Below are positions 55,882 through 63,533 of a stretch of 64,000 nucleotides of DNA, one piece after another. Location of the stretch: positions 16,466 through 80,465 of the forward strand of contig NZ_SJZB01000012.1 of NCBI RefSeq assembly GCF_004337445.1. The letters run 5' to 3'. The notes below the pieces were generated by a model, which was not told the origin of the DNA, ran no database searches, and saw only the letters and a program-made list of their open reading frames with translations. This DNA comes from Parasulfuritortus cantonensis (GTDB taxonomy: Bacteria > Pseudomonadota > Gammaproteobacteria > Burkholderiales > Thiobacillaceae). Position 1 is the stretch's first letter. Every line of letters starts with the position of its first letter. The translations under genes and the position numbers were made by a program.

Positions 55882-56082
55882 TCAGCCGAGCAAGCCGCTG
55901 ACGACGCTGAGGACGCTGGTGAGCAGGCCGGACACCAGGCTGACGACGGTGCCGACCACGGTGGATACCAGGCTGACCACGCTGCCGACCAGGTCGAAGA
56001 CCGGGCTCAGCAGGGTACTCAGGTCGAGGCTGCCGCCGGATACTTCCTCGATTTCTTGCCGGTTGAGTTCTTGAATCGCCAT
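55882..56082 (-). CDS. double-glycine-leader peptide with 11-residue repeats (bacteriocin-like)
   Basis: A 66-residue peptide. Residues 1-17, MAIQELNRQEIEEVSGG, are a colicin-V/class II bacteriocin-type leader cleaved after GG by C39-peptidase ABC transporters. The 49-residue core has 13 N-terminal residues (SLDLSTLLSPVFD), then three tandem 11-mers (LVGSVVSLVST, VVGTVVSLVSG, LLTSVLSVVSG) and a final LLG. It is almost free of charged residues and built of Val, Ser, Leu, Gly and Thr. AGGAGA lies 7 bases before the ATG. No transporter, immunity or maturation gene is adjacent. Confidence 0.8.
   Translation of the reverse strand: MAIQELNRQEIEEVSGGSLDLSTLLSPVFDLVGSVVSLVSTVVGTVVSLVSGLLTSVLSVVSGLLG
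55934..55991 (-). repeat. 33-base tandem repeat inside the GG-leader peptide gene
   Basis: Two 25-base blocks starting ACCAGGCTGAC (55934-55958 and 55967-55991) differ at two positions and are spaced 33 bases apart, i.e. 11 codons. They encode repeats 1 and 2 of the peptide core. The third repeat is more diverged at DNA level, indicating older duplication. Confidence 0.85.
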
Positions 56083-56171
56083 GGGGGAGTCTCCTAAGTT
56101 AAGTTCAAGGTTGGATCGAGGGTGTTCATCAGAGGAGTCGAACTACGCCGCGGCCCGTGTGGGTGACCGGG

Positions 56172-56192
56172 CATCCGGCACAACGCCGGATG
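56172..56192. repeat. perfect hairpin upstream of the GG-leader peptide gene
   Basis: CATCCGGC, five-base loop ACAAC, GCCGGATG. It lies 90 bases before the peptide start on its template side. There is no T-run on either side, so it may be an operator or mRNA leader element. Confidence 0.5.
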
Positions 56193-56201
56193 GGGTGATT
56201 C

Positions 56202-56242
56202 TATTGATCGTGTTTTTTAAATTACGTAAATACGGATCAATA
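56202..56242. promoter_or_regulatory. AT-rich region with nested palindromes
   Basis: TATTGATC (56202-56209) and its inverted copy GATCAATA (56235-56242) flank an A/T-rich stretch containing the perfect palindrome TTACGTAA (56222-56229). This is the only A/T-rich segment for several kilobases and probably holds the promoter and regulator site of the peptide gene. The regulator is unknown. Confidence 0.5.
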
Positions 56243-56348
56243 AGTGTGAAATATGGAAATCACGCCCGCGCTGCGCGCCCGCGCGGAGACGCCGAGGCCC
56301 GGCCGTCCATGCGGGCGGCCGGGCCTCGGGAGGGGGGCTGCCGGACGC

Positions 56349-57110
56349 TTATTCCGGCTGCCCGGCCAGGAAGTGGCGGGCGTAGGCGGGACTGACCTTG
56401 AGCATGGGTAGGAGGATCAGGATGTCGGCGGTGTTGAAGTCGGGGTCCCAGGCCGGTTCCCCGCACACGTAGGCGCCGGCGCGCAGGTAGCCCTTGATCA
56501 GCGGCGGCACGATGGGGGCGGCTTCGCTGGTGAGCGCCTCCAGCGGCAGCGGGCAGCGCGGGAAGACGCGCCATTCGACCGGCGCCAAGTGCTTCTTGCG
56601 CACCGCGTGCCAGACCCCGGCGGCGTTGTGGCCGCCGTCCTGCATGGCGATGCTGGCGCAGCCCATCAGGTAGTCGTAGCCGCGTTCCTGCATGTAGCTG
56701 GCGAGGCCGGACCAGAGCAAGGCGATGGTGCCGCCGTTACGGTAGTCGGGGTGGACGCAGGAGCGGCCGATCTCGACCATGCGCTCGCGGATGTGGCCCA
56801 GGCGGGTGAGGTCGAACTCCTGGTCGGAGTAGTAGTTGCCGATCTGCTTGGCGGCCTCCGGGCTGAGGATGCGGTAGGTGCCGACGACCTCGCCGTTGTC
56901 GAGGTCGCGCACGATCAGGTGGTCGCACCAGCGGTCGTACAGGTCGATGTCCAGGCCCGGCTCGGGCGAATCCAGGTGCGCGCCCATCTCCTCGGCGAAG
57001 ATCTGCCAGCGCAGCTTCTGGGCCTCGCGTATCTCCTCTCGGCTGCTCGCCAGCGCCACGCGGAACTGGCGCTTCTTGCGGCCTTCTTCTACCTGCAATC
57101 CGGTATGCAT
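56349..57110 (-). CDS. olsB: OlsB-like GNAT acyltransferase (ornithine lipid synthesis family)
   Basis: A 253-residue protein of the OlsB/hemolysin-like N-acyltransferase family, which adds a 3-hydroxyacyl chain to ornithine to form lyso-ornithine lipid. Typical blocks are RWQIFAEEMGAHL, DRWCDHLIVRD, VGTYRILSPEAA, EIGRSCVHPDYRNGGTIALLW and LIKGYLRAGAYVCGEPAWDPDFNTADILILL. The start is ATG 57110; GTG 57146 would nearly abut the upstream gene. The acyltransferase partner OlsA is not adjacent. A single Pho half-site (GTGACAG, 57161-57167) lies just upstream. Confidence 0.8.
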   Translation of the reverse strand: MHTGLQVEEGRKKRQFRVALASSREEIREAQKLRWQIFAEEMGAHLDSPEPGLDIDLYDRWCDHLIVRDLDNGEVVGTYRILSPEAAKQIGNYYSDQEFDLTRLGHIRERMVEIGRSCVHPDYRNGGTIALLWSGLASYMQERGYDYLMGCASIAMQDGGHNAAGVWHAVRKKHLAPVEWRVFPRCPLPLEALTSEAAPIVPPLIKGYLRAGAYVCGEPAWDPDFNTADILILLPMLKVSPAYARHFLAGQPE

Positions 57111-57147
57111 GATCGTTATGTGTCCATCTCGTTGCGGTGTGGACACT

Positions 57148-58944
57148 CTAGGAAGGCTGCGTGACAGCGGAGTTAACCGACGGTGAAAGATTGGTTACCG
57201 GCGCCGGCGCCCGGCGCCGTTCCACGAACAGGCTGTTGCCGGGCTTCTTCTTGGCCTGCTTCTTGGCCTGCTTCTTGGCCACCGCCGCCGTCGCGGCGAC
57301 CTCGTGGTGGGACCGGTAGGCGGCCGCCTCGGCGTCGACGATGCCGATCGACAGGGTGGGCAGGGGATGGAACACCGTGTGGCCGGCGCGGTCCTCGCTG
57401 TAGTAGCCGCCCTCGATCACGTGGCCGGCCTCGTACAGGCGCGCGCAGCGGGCCTGGAAGCGTGCCAGTATCGCCATGCAGCGGTCTTCCCAGTCGTCGC
57501 TGCGGAACAGGATGAAGAAGTCGTCGCCGCCGATGTGGCCGAGGAAGTCGCGCCCGGCCTCGACGCCTTCCCGGAGCACCTCGGAGACCAGCAGGATCAC
57601 CTCGTCGCCGCGGTCGTAGCCGTAGATGTCGTTGAACGGCTTGAAATTGTCGATATCGCAGTAGGCGGCGCGGAAGCGCAGCCCTTCGTCGAGCAGGCGC
57701 TGGATGTGGTTGTTGATGGGGACGTTGCCGGGCAACTGGGTGAGGGGGTTGGAATAGCGCGCCGCGGTGATCTGCAACTGCATGATGACCTGCATCAGGT
57801 CGAAGCCGGAACCGATGCCCAGGTAGGCACCGTCGTCGGTGATGACGAAACCGTCCGTGAAGGTCGCCTTGCCCTTGTGGACGACCAGCTTGCTCAGTTC
57901 CTCGACCGGCGTCGCGCGGTCGACCACCAGCGGGGCCGGATCCATGAATTGGGTGCAGGATCGGCGCCCGTGCAGTTCGCGCACGAAGACCCGCGAGAAG
58001 TGGTCGATGAGGGTGTAGCGGTTGACCAGGCCGATCGGCCGGGCGCTCTCGACCACGGCCAGGGCGTGCAGGTGGGCGTGGCTCTTGAACAGGTCGAGGG
58101 CCGTCTCGTTGCTGTCGCTGGCGCGCAGCACGGGGGCCTCGATGAGCAGCTTGTCGGCCTGGACGTTGAAGCCGGCCACTACCTGGCCTCGGCCGCCCGT
58201 CTTCATGGCCTCCAGAACCTCCAGGCTGACGCCCGGCGTGGCCATGGGGCGGCCGATGAAATAGCCCTGGGCGAAGCGGATGCCGAGTTCCCGCATCAGA
58301 CCCAGCTCGGCACGCGTCTCGACGCCCTCGGCGATCAGCCGGGCACCGGAGTTGACCGCGATCTGCTGCAGGGAGCGGACGAACTGCAGCTTCACGGGGT
58401 CCTGGTTGATGCCGGAGACGAAGTGCTTGTCGATCTTGACGTAATGCGGCCGCAGTTCCGACCAGCGGCGCAGGCTCGAGTAGCCCTCGCCGAGGTCGTC
58501 GAGGGCGATGTGCAGGCCGAGGCCGCGGTAGTCGGGCAGGACGTCGAGGAGGGCGGCCGACTCGGCCGGTACGGCGTCCTCGGTGAGCTCGATGACGATG
58601 CGTTCGGGGGCGACCGAATGCGCCCTGAGGGTCGCCTGCAGGCGTTCGAGCGGGAGCGGGTGGTGGTCGACCATGAGCCGCGGCGAGAGGTTCAGGAACA
58701 GCCGGCCGGCCAGGCCCTGGCGGGCGAAGTCGGCGACGATGATGTCGATGCAGAGCAGTTCGGTTTCCAGGCGCAGGCCGGCCTGGTCGGCGGCCCGCAG
58801 CAGGGCGAAGGGCGAATGCAGGACGCTGTCGGAGGGGCCGCGGATGAGCCCTTCGTAACCGTGCGCGCCGGCGTCCTCGAGATCCAGTATGGGCTGCAGC
58901 AGAGGCTGCAGGCGGCGGTGGCGCAGGATGCTGGCGAGTTCCAT
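57148..58944 (-). CDS. EAL - CBS - GGDEF cyclic di-GMP protein
   Basis: A 598-residue soluble protein. The N-terminal EAL domain (about 1-240) retains YEGLIRG, NLSP, ELTED, LDDLGEGYSSL, KIDKHFV, EGVET and QGYFIG, so it looks active as a phosphodiesterase. Two CBS-like segments follow (about 255-380). The C-terminal GGDEF domain (about 400-540) has CDIDNFKPFNDIYGYDRGD and GGDDF, possibly active. A Lys/Ala/Gln repeat tail ends the protein. CBS domains often bind adenine nucleotides and may regulate the switch between activities. Last visible partner downstream is the OlsB-like gene. Confidence 0.92.
   Translation of the reverse strand: MELASILRHRRLQPLLQPILDLEDAGAHGYEGLIRGPSDSVLHSPFALLRAADQAGLRLETELLCIDIIVADFARQGLAGRLFLNLSPRLMVDHHPLPLERLQATLRAHSVAPERIVIELTEDAVPAESAALLDVLPDYRGLGLHIALDDLGEGYSSLRRWSELRPHYVKIDKHFVSGINQDPVKLQFVRSLQQIAVNSGARLIAEGVETRAELGLMRELGIRFAQGYFIGRPMATPGVSLEVLEAMKTGGRGQVVAGFNVQADKLLIEAPVLRASDSNETALDLFKSHAHLHALAVVESARPIGLVNRYTLIDHFSRVFVRELHGRRSCTQFMDPAPLVVDRATPVEELSKLVVHKGKATFTDGFVITDDGAYLGIGSGFDLMQVIMQLQITAARYSNPLTQLPGNVPINNHIQRLLDEGLRFRAAYCDIDNFKPFNDIYGYDRGDEVILLVSEVLREGVEAGRDFLGHIGGDDFFILFRSDDWEDRCMAILARFQARCARLYEAGHVIEGGYYSEDRAGHTVFHPLPTLSIGIVDAEAAAYRSHHEVAATAAVAKKQAKKQAKKKPGNSLFVERRRAPAPVTNLSPSVNSAVTQPS
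57247..57280 (-). repeat. 12-base tandem repeat in the tail of the EAL-GGDEF gene
   Basis: Nearly three copies of CTTCTTGGCCTG, encoding the K-K-Q-A repeats of the basic C-terminal tail. A slippage-prone tract, though in-frame. Confidence 0.75.
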
Positions 58945-59017
58945 CGGGGCGGCGGCGTGATTGGGCGGCGCGACACTAGCAGACCCGTTTGACGCCCTGA
59001 TGACGGATGCCGAGGCC

Positions 59018-59035
59018 CTGTCATCGCCGTGTCAC
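59018..59035 (+). promoter_or_regulatory. Pho box upstream of the PlcP-like gene
   Basis: CTGTCAT-CGCC-GTGTCAC: two 7-base repeats with the exact 11-base period of PhoB sites, one mismatch to CTGTCAC in the second. It ends 23 bases before the ATG at 59059, a short distance that implies a very short leader. Confidence 0.6.
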
Positions 59036-59058
59036 ACACCGCGGGCAGGATGCCGGCC

Positions 59059-59865
59059 ATGCCGAATGTCCGTTCCGTCTTCCTGTCCGACATCCACCTG
59101 GGTACGCGTGCCTGCCAGGCCGACCGGCTGCTGGACTTCCTGCGCGAACACCCGTCCGAGCACCTGTTCCTGGTCGGCGACATCATCGACTTCTGGTCGA
59201 TGAGCCGCGGCATCCACTGGAGCCCGGCGCAGAACACCGTGGTCCAGAAGATACTGCGCCGGGCCCGCCACGGTGAGCGCGTGGTGTTCATCCCGGGCAA
59301 CCACGACGAGGCCCTGCGGGAGTACCACGGCGTTGCCTTCGGCGACATCGAGGTGGTCGGGGAATACGTGCACGAGACCGCCGACGGGCGCCGCTTCCTG
59401 CTCGTCCACGGCGACGAGTTCGACCAGGTGACCCGCTACCACAGGTGGGTGGCGGTGCTCGGCGACATCGCCTACAACACCCTGGTGCGCCTCAACGGCT
59501 GGCTGTCCTGGGTGCGCCGCAGCCTCGGCCTGGCCGGCTACTGGTCCCTGGCCGGCTACGCCAAGCGCAAGGTCAAGCGGGCCCTGGAGTTCATCTTCGA
59601 CTTCGAGCACTCGGTCATCCGCAACGTCCGCGAACGCGGCCTCGACGGGGTCATCTGCGGCCACATACACTGGGCCGCGATGAAGGAGGTCGACGGCCTC
59701 ACCTACATCAACTGCGGCGATTGGGTGGATTCCTGCACCGCCATCGTCGAGCACCTCGACGGCCGGCTGGAACTGGTCGACTGGGATGGCCTGGAACGGC
59801 ACCGGCCGGTGCCCCTGGCCGTGGCCGAGGTGGCCGCCGCCGTGACGGAGCGCAAGGCGGCGTGA
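59059..59865 (+). CDS. plcP: PlcP/LpxH-like metallophosphoesterase
   Basis: A 268-residue calcineurin-like phosphoesterase. Metal motifs are SDIHLG, GDIIDF, GNHDE, HGDEFD and GHIH. The segments FLVGDIIDFW, VVQKILRRARHGERVVFIPGNHDEALR, YINCGDWVDSCTAIVEH and the helical insert (RRSLGLAGYWSLAGYAKRKVKR) resemble PlcP, the phospholipase C that degrades membrane phospholipids to diacylglycerol under phosphate starvation, more than true LpxH. GGCAGGA precedes ATG 59059. It overlaps a glycosyltransferase gene by 4 bases, the known plcP-agt arrangement. LpxH-type function remains possible. Confidence 0.78.
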   Translation: MPNVRSVFLSDIHLGTRACQADRLLDFLREHPSEHLFLVGDIIDFWSMSRGIHWSPAQNTVVQKILRRARHGERVVFIPGNHDEALREYHGVAFGDIEVVGEYVHETADGRRFLLVHGDEFDQVTRYHRWVAVLGDIAYNTLVRLNGWLSWVRRSLGLAGYWSLAGYAKRKVKRALEFIFDFEHSVIRNVRERGLDGVICGHIHWAAMKEVDGLTYINCGDWVDSCTAIVEHLDGRLELVDWDGLERHRPVPLAVAEVAAAVTERKAA

Positions 59866-61010
59866 GCACGCGCGTACTGATGGTGTCGGACGTCTACTTC
59901 CCGCGCGTCAACGGGGTGTCGACGTCGATCGAGACCTTCCGCCAGGCCCTTGCGCCGGCCGGCGTGGACATCCGCCTGGTGGCGCCGCGCTATGGCGAGG
60001 AGCCGGACCAGCACGGCATCGCCCGCATCGGCGCCCGGCGCATCCCGCGCGACCCGGAGGACCGCCTGCTGCCCTGGCGGGAGACCCGCGACACCGTGCA
60101 CGCCGAGGCCGCCGAGTGCGACCTGGTGCACATCCAGACGCCGTTCATCGCCCACTACGCCGGCCTGCGTGCGGCGCGCCGGCTGGACAAGCCGGTCCTC
60201 GCCACCTACCACACCTTCTTCGAGGAATACCTGTTCCACTATGCGCCGTTCCTGCCGCCGGCCTGGCTCAAGGGCCTGGCGCGCCGCTTCTCGCGCACCC
60301 AGTGCAACGACCTCGACGCCGTGGTGGTGCCGTCCACCGCCATGCGCGACCGCCTGGCCGACTACGGCGTCCGGGCACCCATGCACGTCCTGCCCACGGG
60401 CATCCCGCTGAGCCGCTTCGCCAAGGGTGACCGGGCCCGTTTCCGGGCCGACCACGGCATCCCGGAGGGGCGCCCGGTGGTCCTCTTCGTCGGCCGCGTC
60501 GCGCACGAGAAGAACATCGGCTTCCTGATCGAGGTGGTGGCCCGGGCGCGCCGTCGCCTGCCCGAGTTGCTGTTCCTGGTCACCGGCGAGGGCCCGGCCG
60601 AGAAGGCCCTGCGCCAGCGTGCCGCCGCGCTCGGCGTGGCCGAGCAGGTGCGCTTTCTGGGCTATCTCGACCGCCAGCACCAGTTGCCGGACGCCTACGC
60701 CGCGGCCGACGCCTTCATCTTCGCCTCGCGCACCGAGACCCAGGGCCTGGTGCTGCTGGAGGCCATGGCCATGGGGCTGCCGGTGGTGGCCCTGGCGGCC
60801 ATGGGCACCAAGGACATCCTGGCGCCGGGCCTGGGCGGCGTCGCCGCGCCCGACGATGTCGATGGTTTCGCGGCGGCGCTCGCCGACCTGCTCGAGGACG
60901 ATCCCAAGCGGGCCCGGTTGGCCGCCGAGGCCAGGAGCTATGCCCGCGACTGGGCCGACGACCGCATGGCCGGCCGCCTGGCCGAGCTGTACCGCGGCCT
61001 GGTCAGCTAG
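59862..61010 (+). CDS. GT4-family glycosyltransferase, coupled to the PlcP-like gene
   Basis: A 382-residue GT-B fold enzyme. It starts RVLMVSDVYFPRVNGVSTSIETF; donor-binding elements are VVLFVGRVAHEKNIGFLI, ASRTETQGLVLLEAMAMGLPVVA. It begins at GTG 59862, overlapping the upstream stop (GTGA). Next to a PlcP-like enzyme it could glycosylate the diacylglycerol released, giving phosphorus-free glycolipids (Agt role). The sugar donor cannot be read from sequence. Ends 4 bases inside a convergent glycosyltransferase. Confidence 0.87.
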   Translation: MSTRVLMVSDVYFPRVNGVSTSIETFRQALAPAGVDIRLVAPRYGEEPDQHGIARIGARRIPRDPEDRLLPWRETRDTVHAEAAECDLVHIQTPFIAHYAGLRAARRLDKPVLATYHTFFEEYLFHYAPFLPPAWLKGLARRFSRTQCNDLDAVVVPSTAMRDRLADYGVRAPMHVLPTGIPLSRFAKGDRARFRADHGIPEGRPVVLFVGRVAHEKNIGFLIEVVARARRRLPELLFLVTGEGPAEKALRQRAAALGVAEQVRFLGYLDRQHQLPDAYAAADAFIFASRTETQGLVLLEAMAMGLPVVALAAMGTKDILAPGLGGVAAPDDVDGFAAALADLLEDDPKRARLAAEARSYARDWADDRMAGRLAELYRGLVS

Positions 61011-62242
61011 GCGCCGTCGACCCCGAGCCGGCGCAGGGCGGCCTCCTGGCCGATCTCGCCTTCCCGCACCAGGCGCAGGTAATAGCCTTCCAGGCGTTCG
61101 TAGATGCCGTTCCAGGATGCCGCCAGGGCCGCCGCACGCGCTTCTTCGCGCAGATCGCCGAGCAGGGCCGGCGCGCCGGCCAGTCGACGCGCCTCGGCAA
61201 GGAAGGCGACCTCGTCGCCGAAGGCCGGCTTGAGGCCGTTCTCGCCGTGCCGGATGTGCTCGGCGGCGGCCGCGTAGTCGAAGCCGAGCACCGCCAGGCC
61301 GCTGGCCATGGCCTCGAGGACGACGTTGCCGAAGGTCTCGGTCAGGCTGGGGAACAGGAACAGGTCGGCGGACGCGTAATGGCGGGCCAGGTCGGTGCCG
61401 GTGTGGGCGCCGGCGTGGACGAAGCGCGGATGGGCGGCCTTCAGGGTGGCCGCCTCCGGGCCGTCGCCGACCAGGACCAGGCGGGCGTCCGGGCGGACGG
61501 CCTCGACGGCCTCGAAGGCGCGCACCAGGAGTTCGAGGTTCTTTTCCGGGGCCAGGCGGCCGACGTAGAGCACGGCGAGGCCGGCGTCGCCGACGCCCCA
61601 GTGCCGGCGCAGGTCCGGGTCGCGCCGCTCCGGGGTGAAGAGGGCGCCGTCGACGCCGCGCGCCAGGACTTCGATGTTGCGGTAGCCCTGGCCGGTCAGC
61701 TCGTCGCGCAGGCCGCGCGTCGGCACCACGGTGAGGCGGGCCTGGTTGTGGAACTTGCGCAGGTAGGCATGGATGGGCTTCTTCAGCCAGCCCAGGCCGT
61801 AGTGCCGGCTGTAGCTGTGGAAATTGGTGTGGAAGCCGGACAGGACCGGGATGCCGAGCTTGCGCGCGGCGGCCATGGCCGACCAGCCGAGCGGCCCCTC
61901 GGTGGCGATGTGCACGACATCCGGGCGCCGCATGGTCCACAGCCTGGCGAGCAGGCGCTTGGCAGGCAGGCCCATGTGCAGGCCCTGGTAGTGCGGGATC
62001 GGGATGCCCGGCCGCAGGACCTGTTCGAGATGCCCATCCGCGCTGGCGCCGGCGGCGTCGCCGCGCTGGCGCGGACGGATGAGCTGGACCTGGTGGTCGC
62101 GCGCCTGCAGGGCGGCGACGATGCGGCCGATGGTCATGGCGACGCCGTTGATCTCGGGCGGGAAGGTCTCGGTGACCATGGCCACGCGCAGCCGCCGGGC
62201 GGCCACGGGCAGGTGTTCGAAAAGCAGGTCGCTGGCTTGCAT
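61007..62242 (-). CDS. second GT4-family glycosyltransferase
   Basis: A 411-residue GT-B enzyme. It has RVAMVTETFPPEINGVAMT, VHIATEGPLGWSAM, SGFHTNFHSYSRHYG, VLYVGRLAPEKNLELLV and FPSLTETFGNVVLEAMASGLAVLGFD. The last two are typical of GT4 enzymes acting on diacylglycerol or phosphatidylinositol-like acceptors. A Pho box lies 25 bases upstream. Convergent with the first glycosyltransferase by a 4-base overlap. Together they could build mono- and di-glycosyl lipids. Confidence 0.87.
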   Translation of the reverse strand: MQASDLLFEHLPVAARRLRVAMVTETFPPEINGVAMTIGRIVAALQARDHQVQLIRPRQRGDAAGASADGHLEQVLRPGIPIPHYQGLHMGLPAKRLLARLWTMRRPDVVHIATEGPLGWSAMAAARKLGIPVLSGFHTNFHSYSRHYGLGWLKKPIHAYLRKFHNQARLTVVPTRGLRDELTGQGYRNIEVLARGVDGALFTPERRDPDLRRHWGVGDAGLAVLYVGRLAPEKNLELLVRAFEAVEAVRPDARLVLVGDGPEAATLKAAHPRFVHAGAHTGTDLARHYASADLFLFPSLTETFGNVVLEAMASGLAVLGFDYAAAAEHIRHGENGLKPAFGDEVAFLAEARRLAGAPALLGDLREEARAAALAASWNGIYERLEGYYLRLVREGEIGQEAALRRLGVDGA

Positions 62243-62267
62243 GGCCCGCTACCTTGCCTTGAGTCCG

Positions 62268-62285
62268 TGACAGGGCTGTGACAGC
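62268..62285 (-). promoter_or_regulatory. Pho box upstream of the second glycosyltransferase
   Basis: On the minus strand CTGTCAC-AGCC-CTGTCAC, two identical 7-mers with the 11-base PhoB period. Located 25 bases before the glycosyltransferase ATG and 111 bases before pstS on the other strand, so it may serve either or both. Confidence 0.7.
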
Positions 62286-62396
62286 CCGCGGTATGTTCGG
62301 ACCAACATTACAATGTTAATAAATTTGTAATAAGCCCCGACTAACATGCGGGCCAGTCGCAATTGGCGGCCCGTCCACTTAGATCGGAGACTCAAC

Positions 62397-63428
62397 ATGT
62401 TCGTTAGCAAGCGCATCCAATTCAAACTGGCCGGTCTGGCCGCCGCGATGGCCATGGGCATCGCCGCCAGCGCCACCGCCTTCGCCGCCGACATCACCGG
62501 TGCGGGCGCCACCTTCCCGTACGCCGTCTACACCAAGTGGGCCGAGGCCTACAAGGCGAGTACCGGCAACACCGTCAACTACCAGGGCATCGGTTCCTCG
62601 GGCGGCATCAAGCAGATCAAGGCCAAGACGGTCGACTTCGGCGGCACCGACGCGCCCCTGAGCGAATCCGAACTGGACGGCGCCGGCCTGGTGCAGTTCC
62701 CGGCCGTCATGGGCGGTGCCACCATCGTCGTCAACCTGCCCGGCGTGAAGTCCGGCCAGCTGAAGCTGGACGGCGCCACTGCCGCCGAAATCTTCCGCGG
62801 TGCCGTGACCAAGTGGAACGCCCCCGCCATCGCCAAGCTGAACCCCGGCATGGCCCTGCCCGATACCGCCATCACCATCGTGCACCGTTCCGACGGTTCC
62901 GGCACCACCGACGTGGTCACCCACTACCTGGCCAAGCAGTCGGTCGCCTTCATGCGCGATGTCGGCGCCGGCAAGACCGTGAACTGGCCCGCCAACGAGA
63001 TCGGCGGTAAGGGCAACCCGGGCGTCGCCGCCAACGTCCAGAAGATCGCCGGCGCCATCGGCTACGTCGACTACGCCGACGCCAAGAAGAACGGCCTGGC
63101 CTTCGTGGCCCTGAAGAACAAGGCCGGCAACTTCGTCCTGCCGAGCGGCGACACCTTCGAGGCGGCCGCCTCGGGCGCCAACTTCAAGGTCAAGGGCATG
63201 GCCCCCGACCTGCTCGACCAGAGCCACAAGAACGCCTGGCCGATCGTCACCGCCACCTACATCCTGGCCTACGAGAAGGGCAGCGACGCCAGCAAGCAGA
63301 AGGGTGTCGTCGAGTTCTTCACCTGGGCTCTGAACAACGGCCAGAAGATGGCGGACGAGCTCGACTTCGTGCCGCTGCCGGGCAACGTCGTGAAGATGGT
63401 TGAAGCCGAGATGAAGAACATCAAGTAA
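62397..63428 (+). CDS. pstS: periplasmic phosphate-binding protein PstS
   Basis: A 343-residue solute-binding protein of the high-affinity phosphate ABC transporter. Signal peptide cleaved after AFA near residue 29 (AFA-ADITG). Phosphate-site motifs are GAGATFPYAVY, IGSSGGIKQI, FGGTDAPL and HRSDGSGTTDVVT. ATG 62397 has a weak GGAGA site upstream; the A/T-rich stretch at 62305-62335 (inverted ATTACAA/TTGTAAT) probably contains its promoter. Confidence 0.97.
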   Translation: MFVSKRIQFKLAGLAAAMAMGIAASATAFAADITGAGATFPYAVYTKWAEAYKASTGNTVNYQGIGSSGGIKQIKAKTVDFGGTDAPLSESELDGAGLVQFPAVMGGATIVVNLPGVKSGQLKLDGATAAEIFRGAVTKWNAPAIAKLNPGMALPDTAITIVHRSDGSGTTDVVTHYLAKQSVAFMRDVGAGKTVNWPANEIGGKGNPGVAANVQKIAGAIGYVDYADAKKNGLAFVALKNKAGNFVLPSGDTFEAAASGANFKVKGMAPDLLDQSHKNAWPIVTATYILAYEKGSDASKQKGVVEFFTWALNNGQKMADELDFVPLPGNVVKMVEAEMKNIK

Positions 63429-63438
63429 AGTGTCGGCC

Positions 63439-63464
63439 GGTCCGGCGGGTTGCTCCGCCGGACC
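63439..63464 (+). terminator. hairpin between pstS and pstC
   Basis: A perfect 10-bp stem (GGTCCGGCGG/CCGCCGGACC) with a six-base loop, 11 bases after pstS, without a T-run. Likely stabilises pstS mRNA or attenuates read-through, giving more binding protein than permease. Confidence 0.65.
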
Positions 63465-63533
63465 GTCTTCGGGAGCCGCTTCGCTGCGCGCGAGGCGGTT
63501 GCCGAAGAGCCCCGAATTGATCAGGACGATGCG

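Noticed and set aside
57161..57167. Pho box upstream of the OlsB-like gene
   Set aside because: Only a single half-site (GTGACAG) is present; the positions 11 bases either side do not match, so it is not called as a box.
59703..61940. 745-codon minus-strand frame
   Set aside because: Overlaps two well-supported glycosyltransferases in other frames and has no domain signature.
62305..62335. Degenerate Pho box in pstS orientation
   Set aside because: The TGT elements in the A/T-rich stretch are 12 rather than 11 bases apart and match poorly; it is more likely plain promoter sequence.
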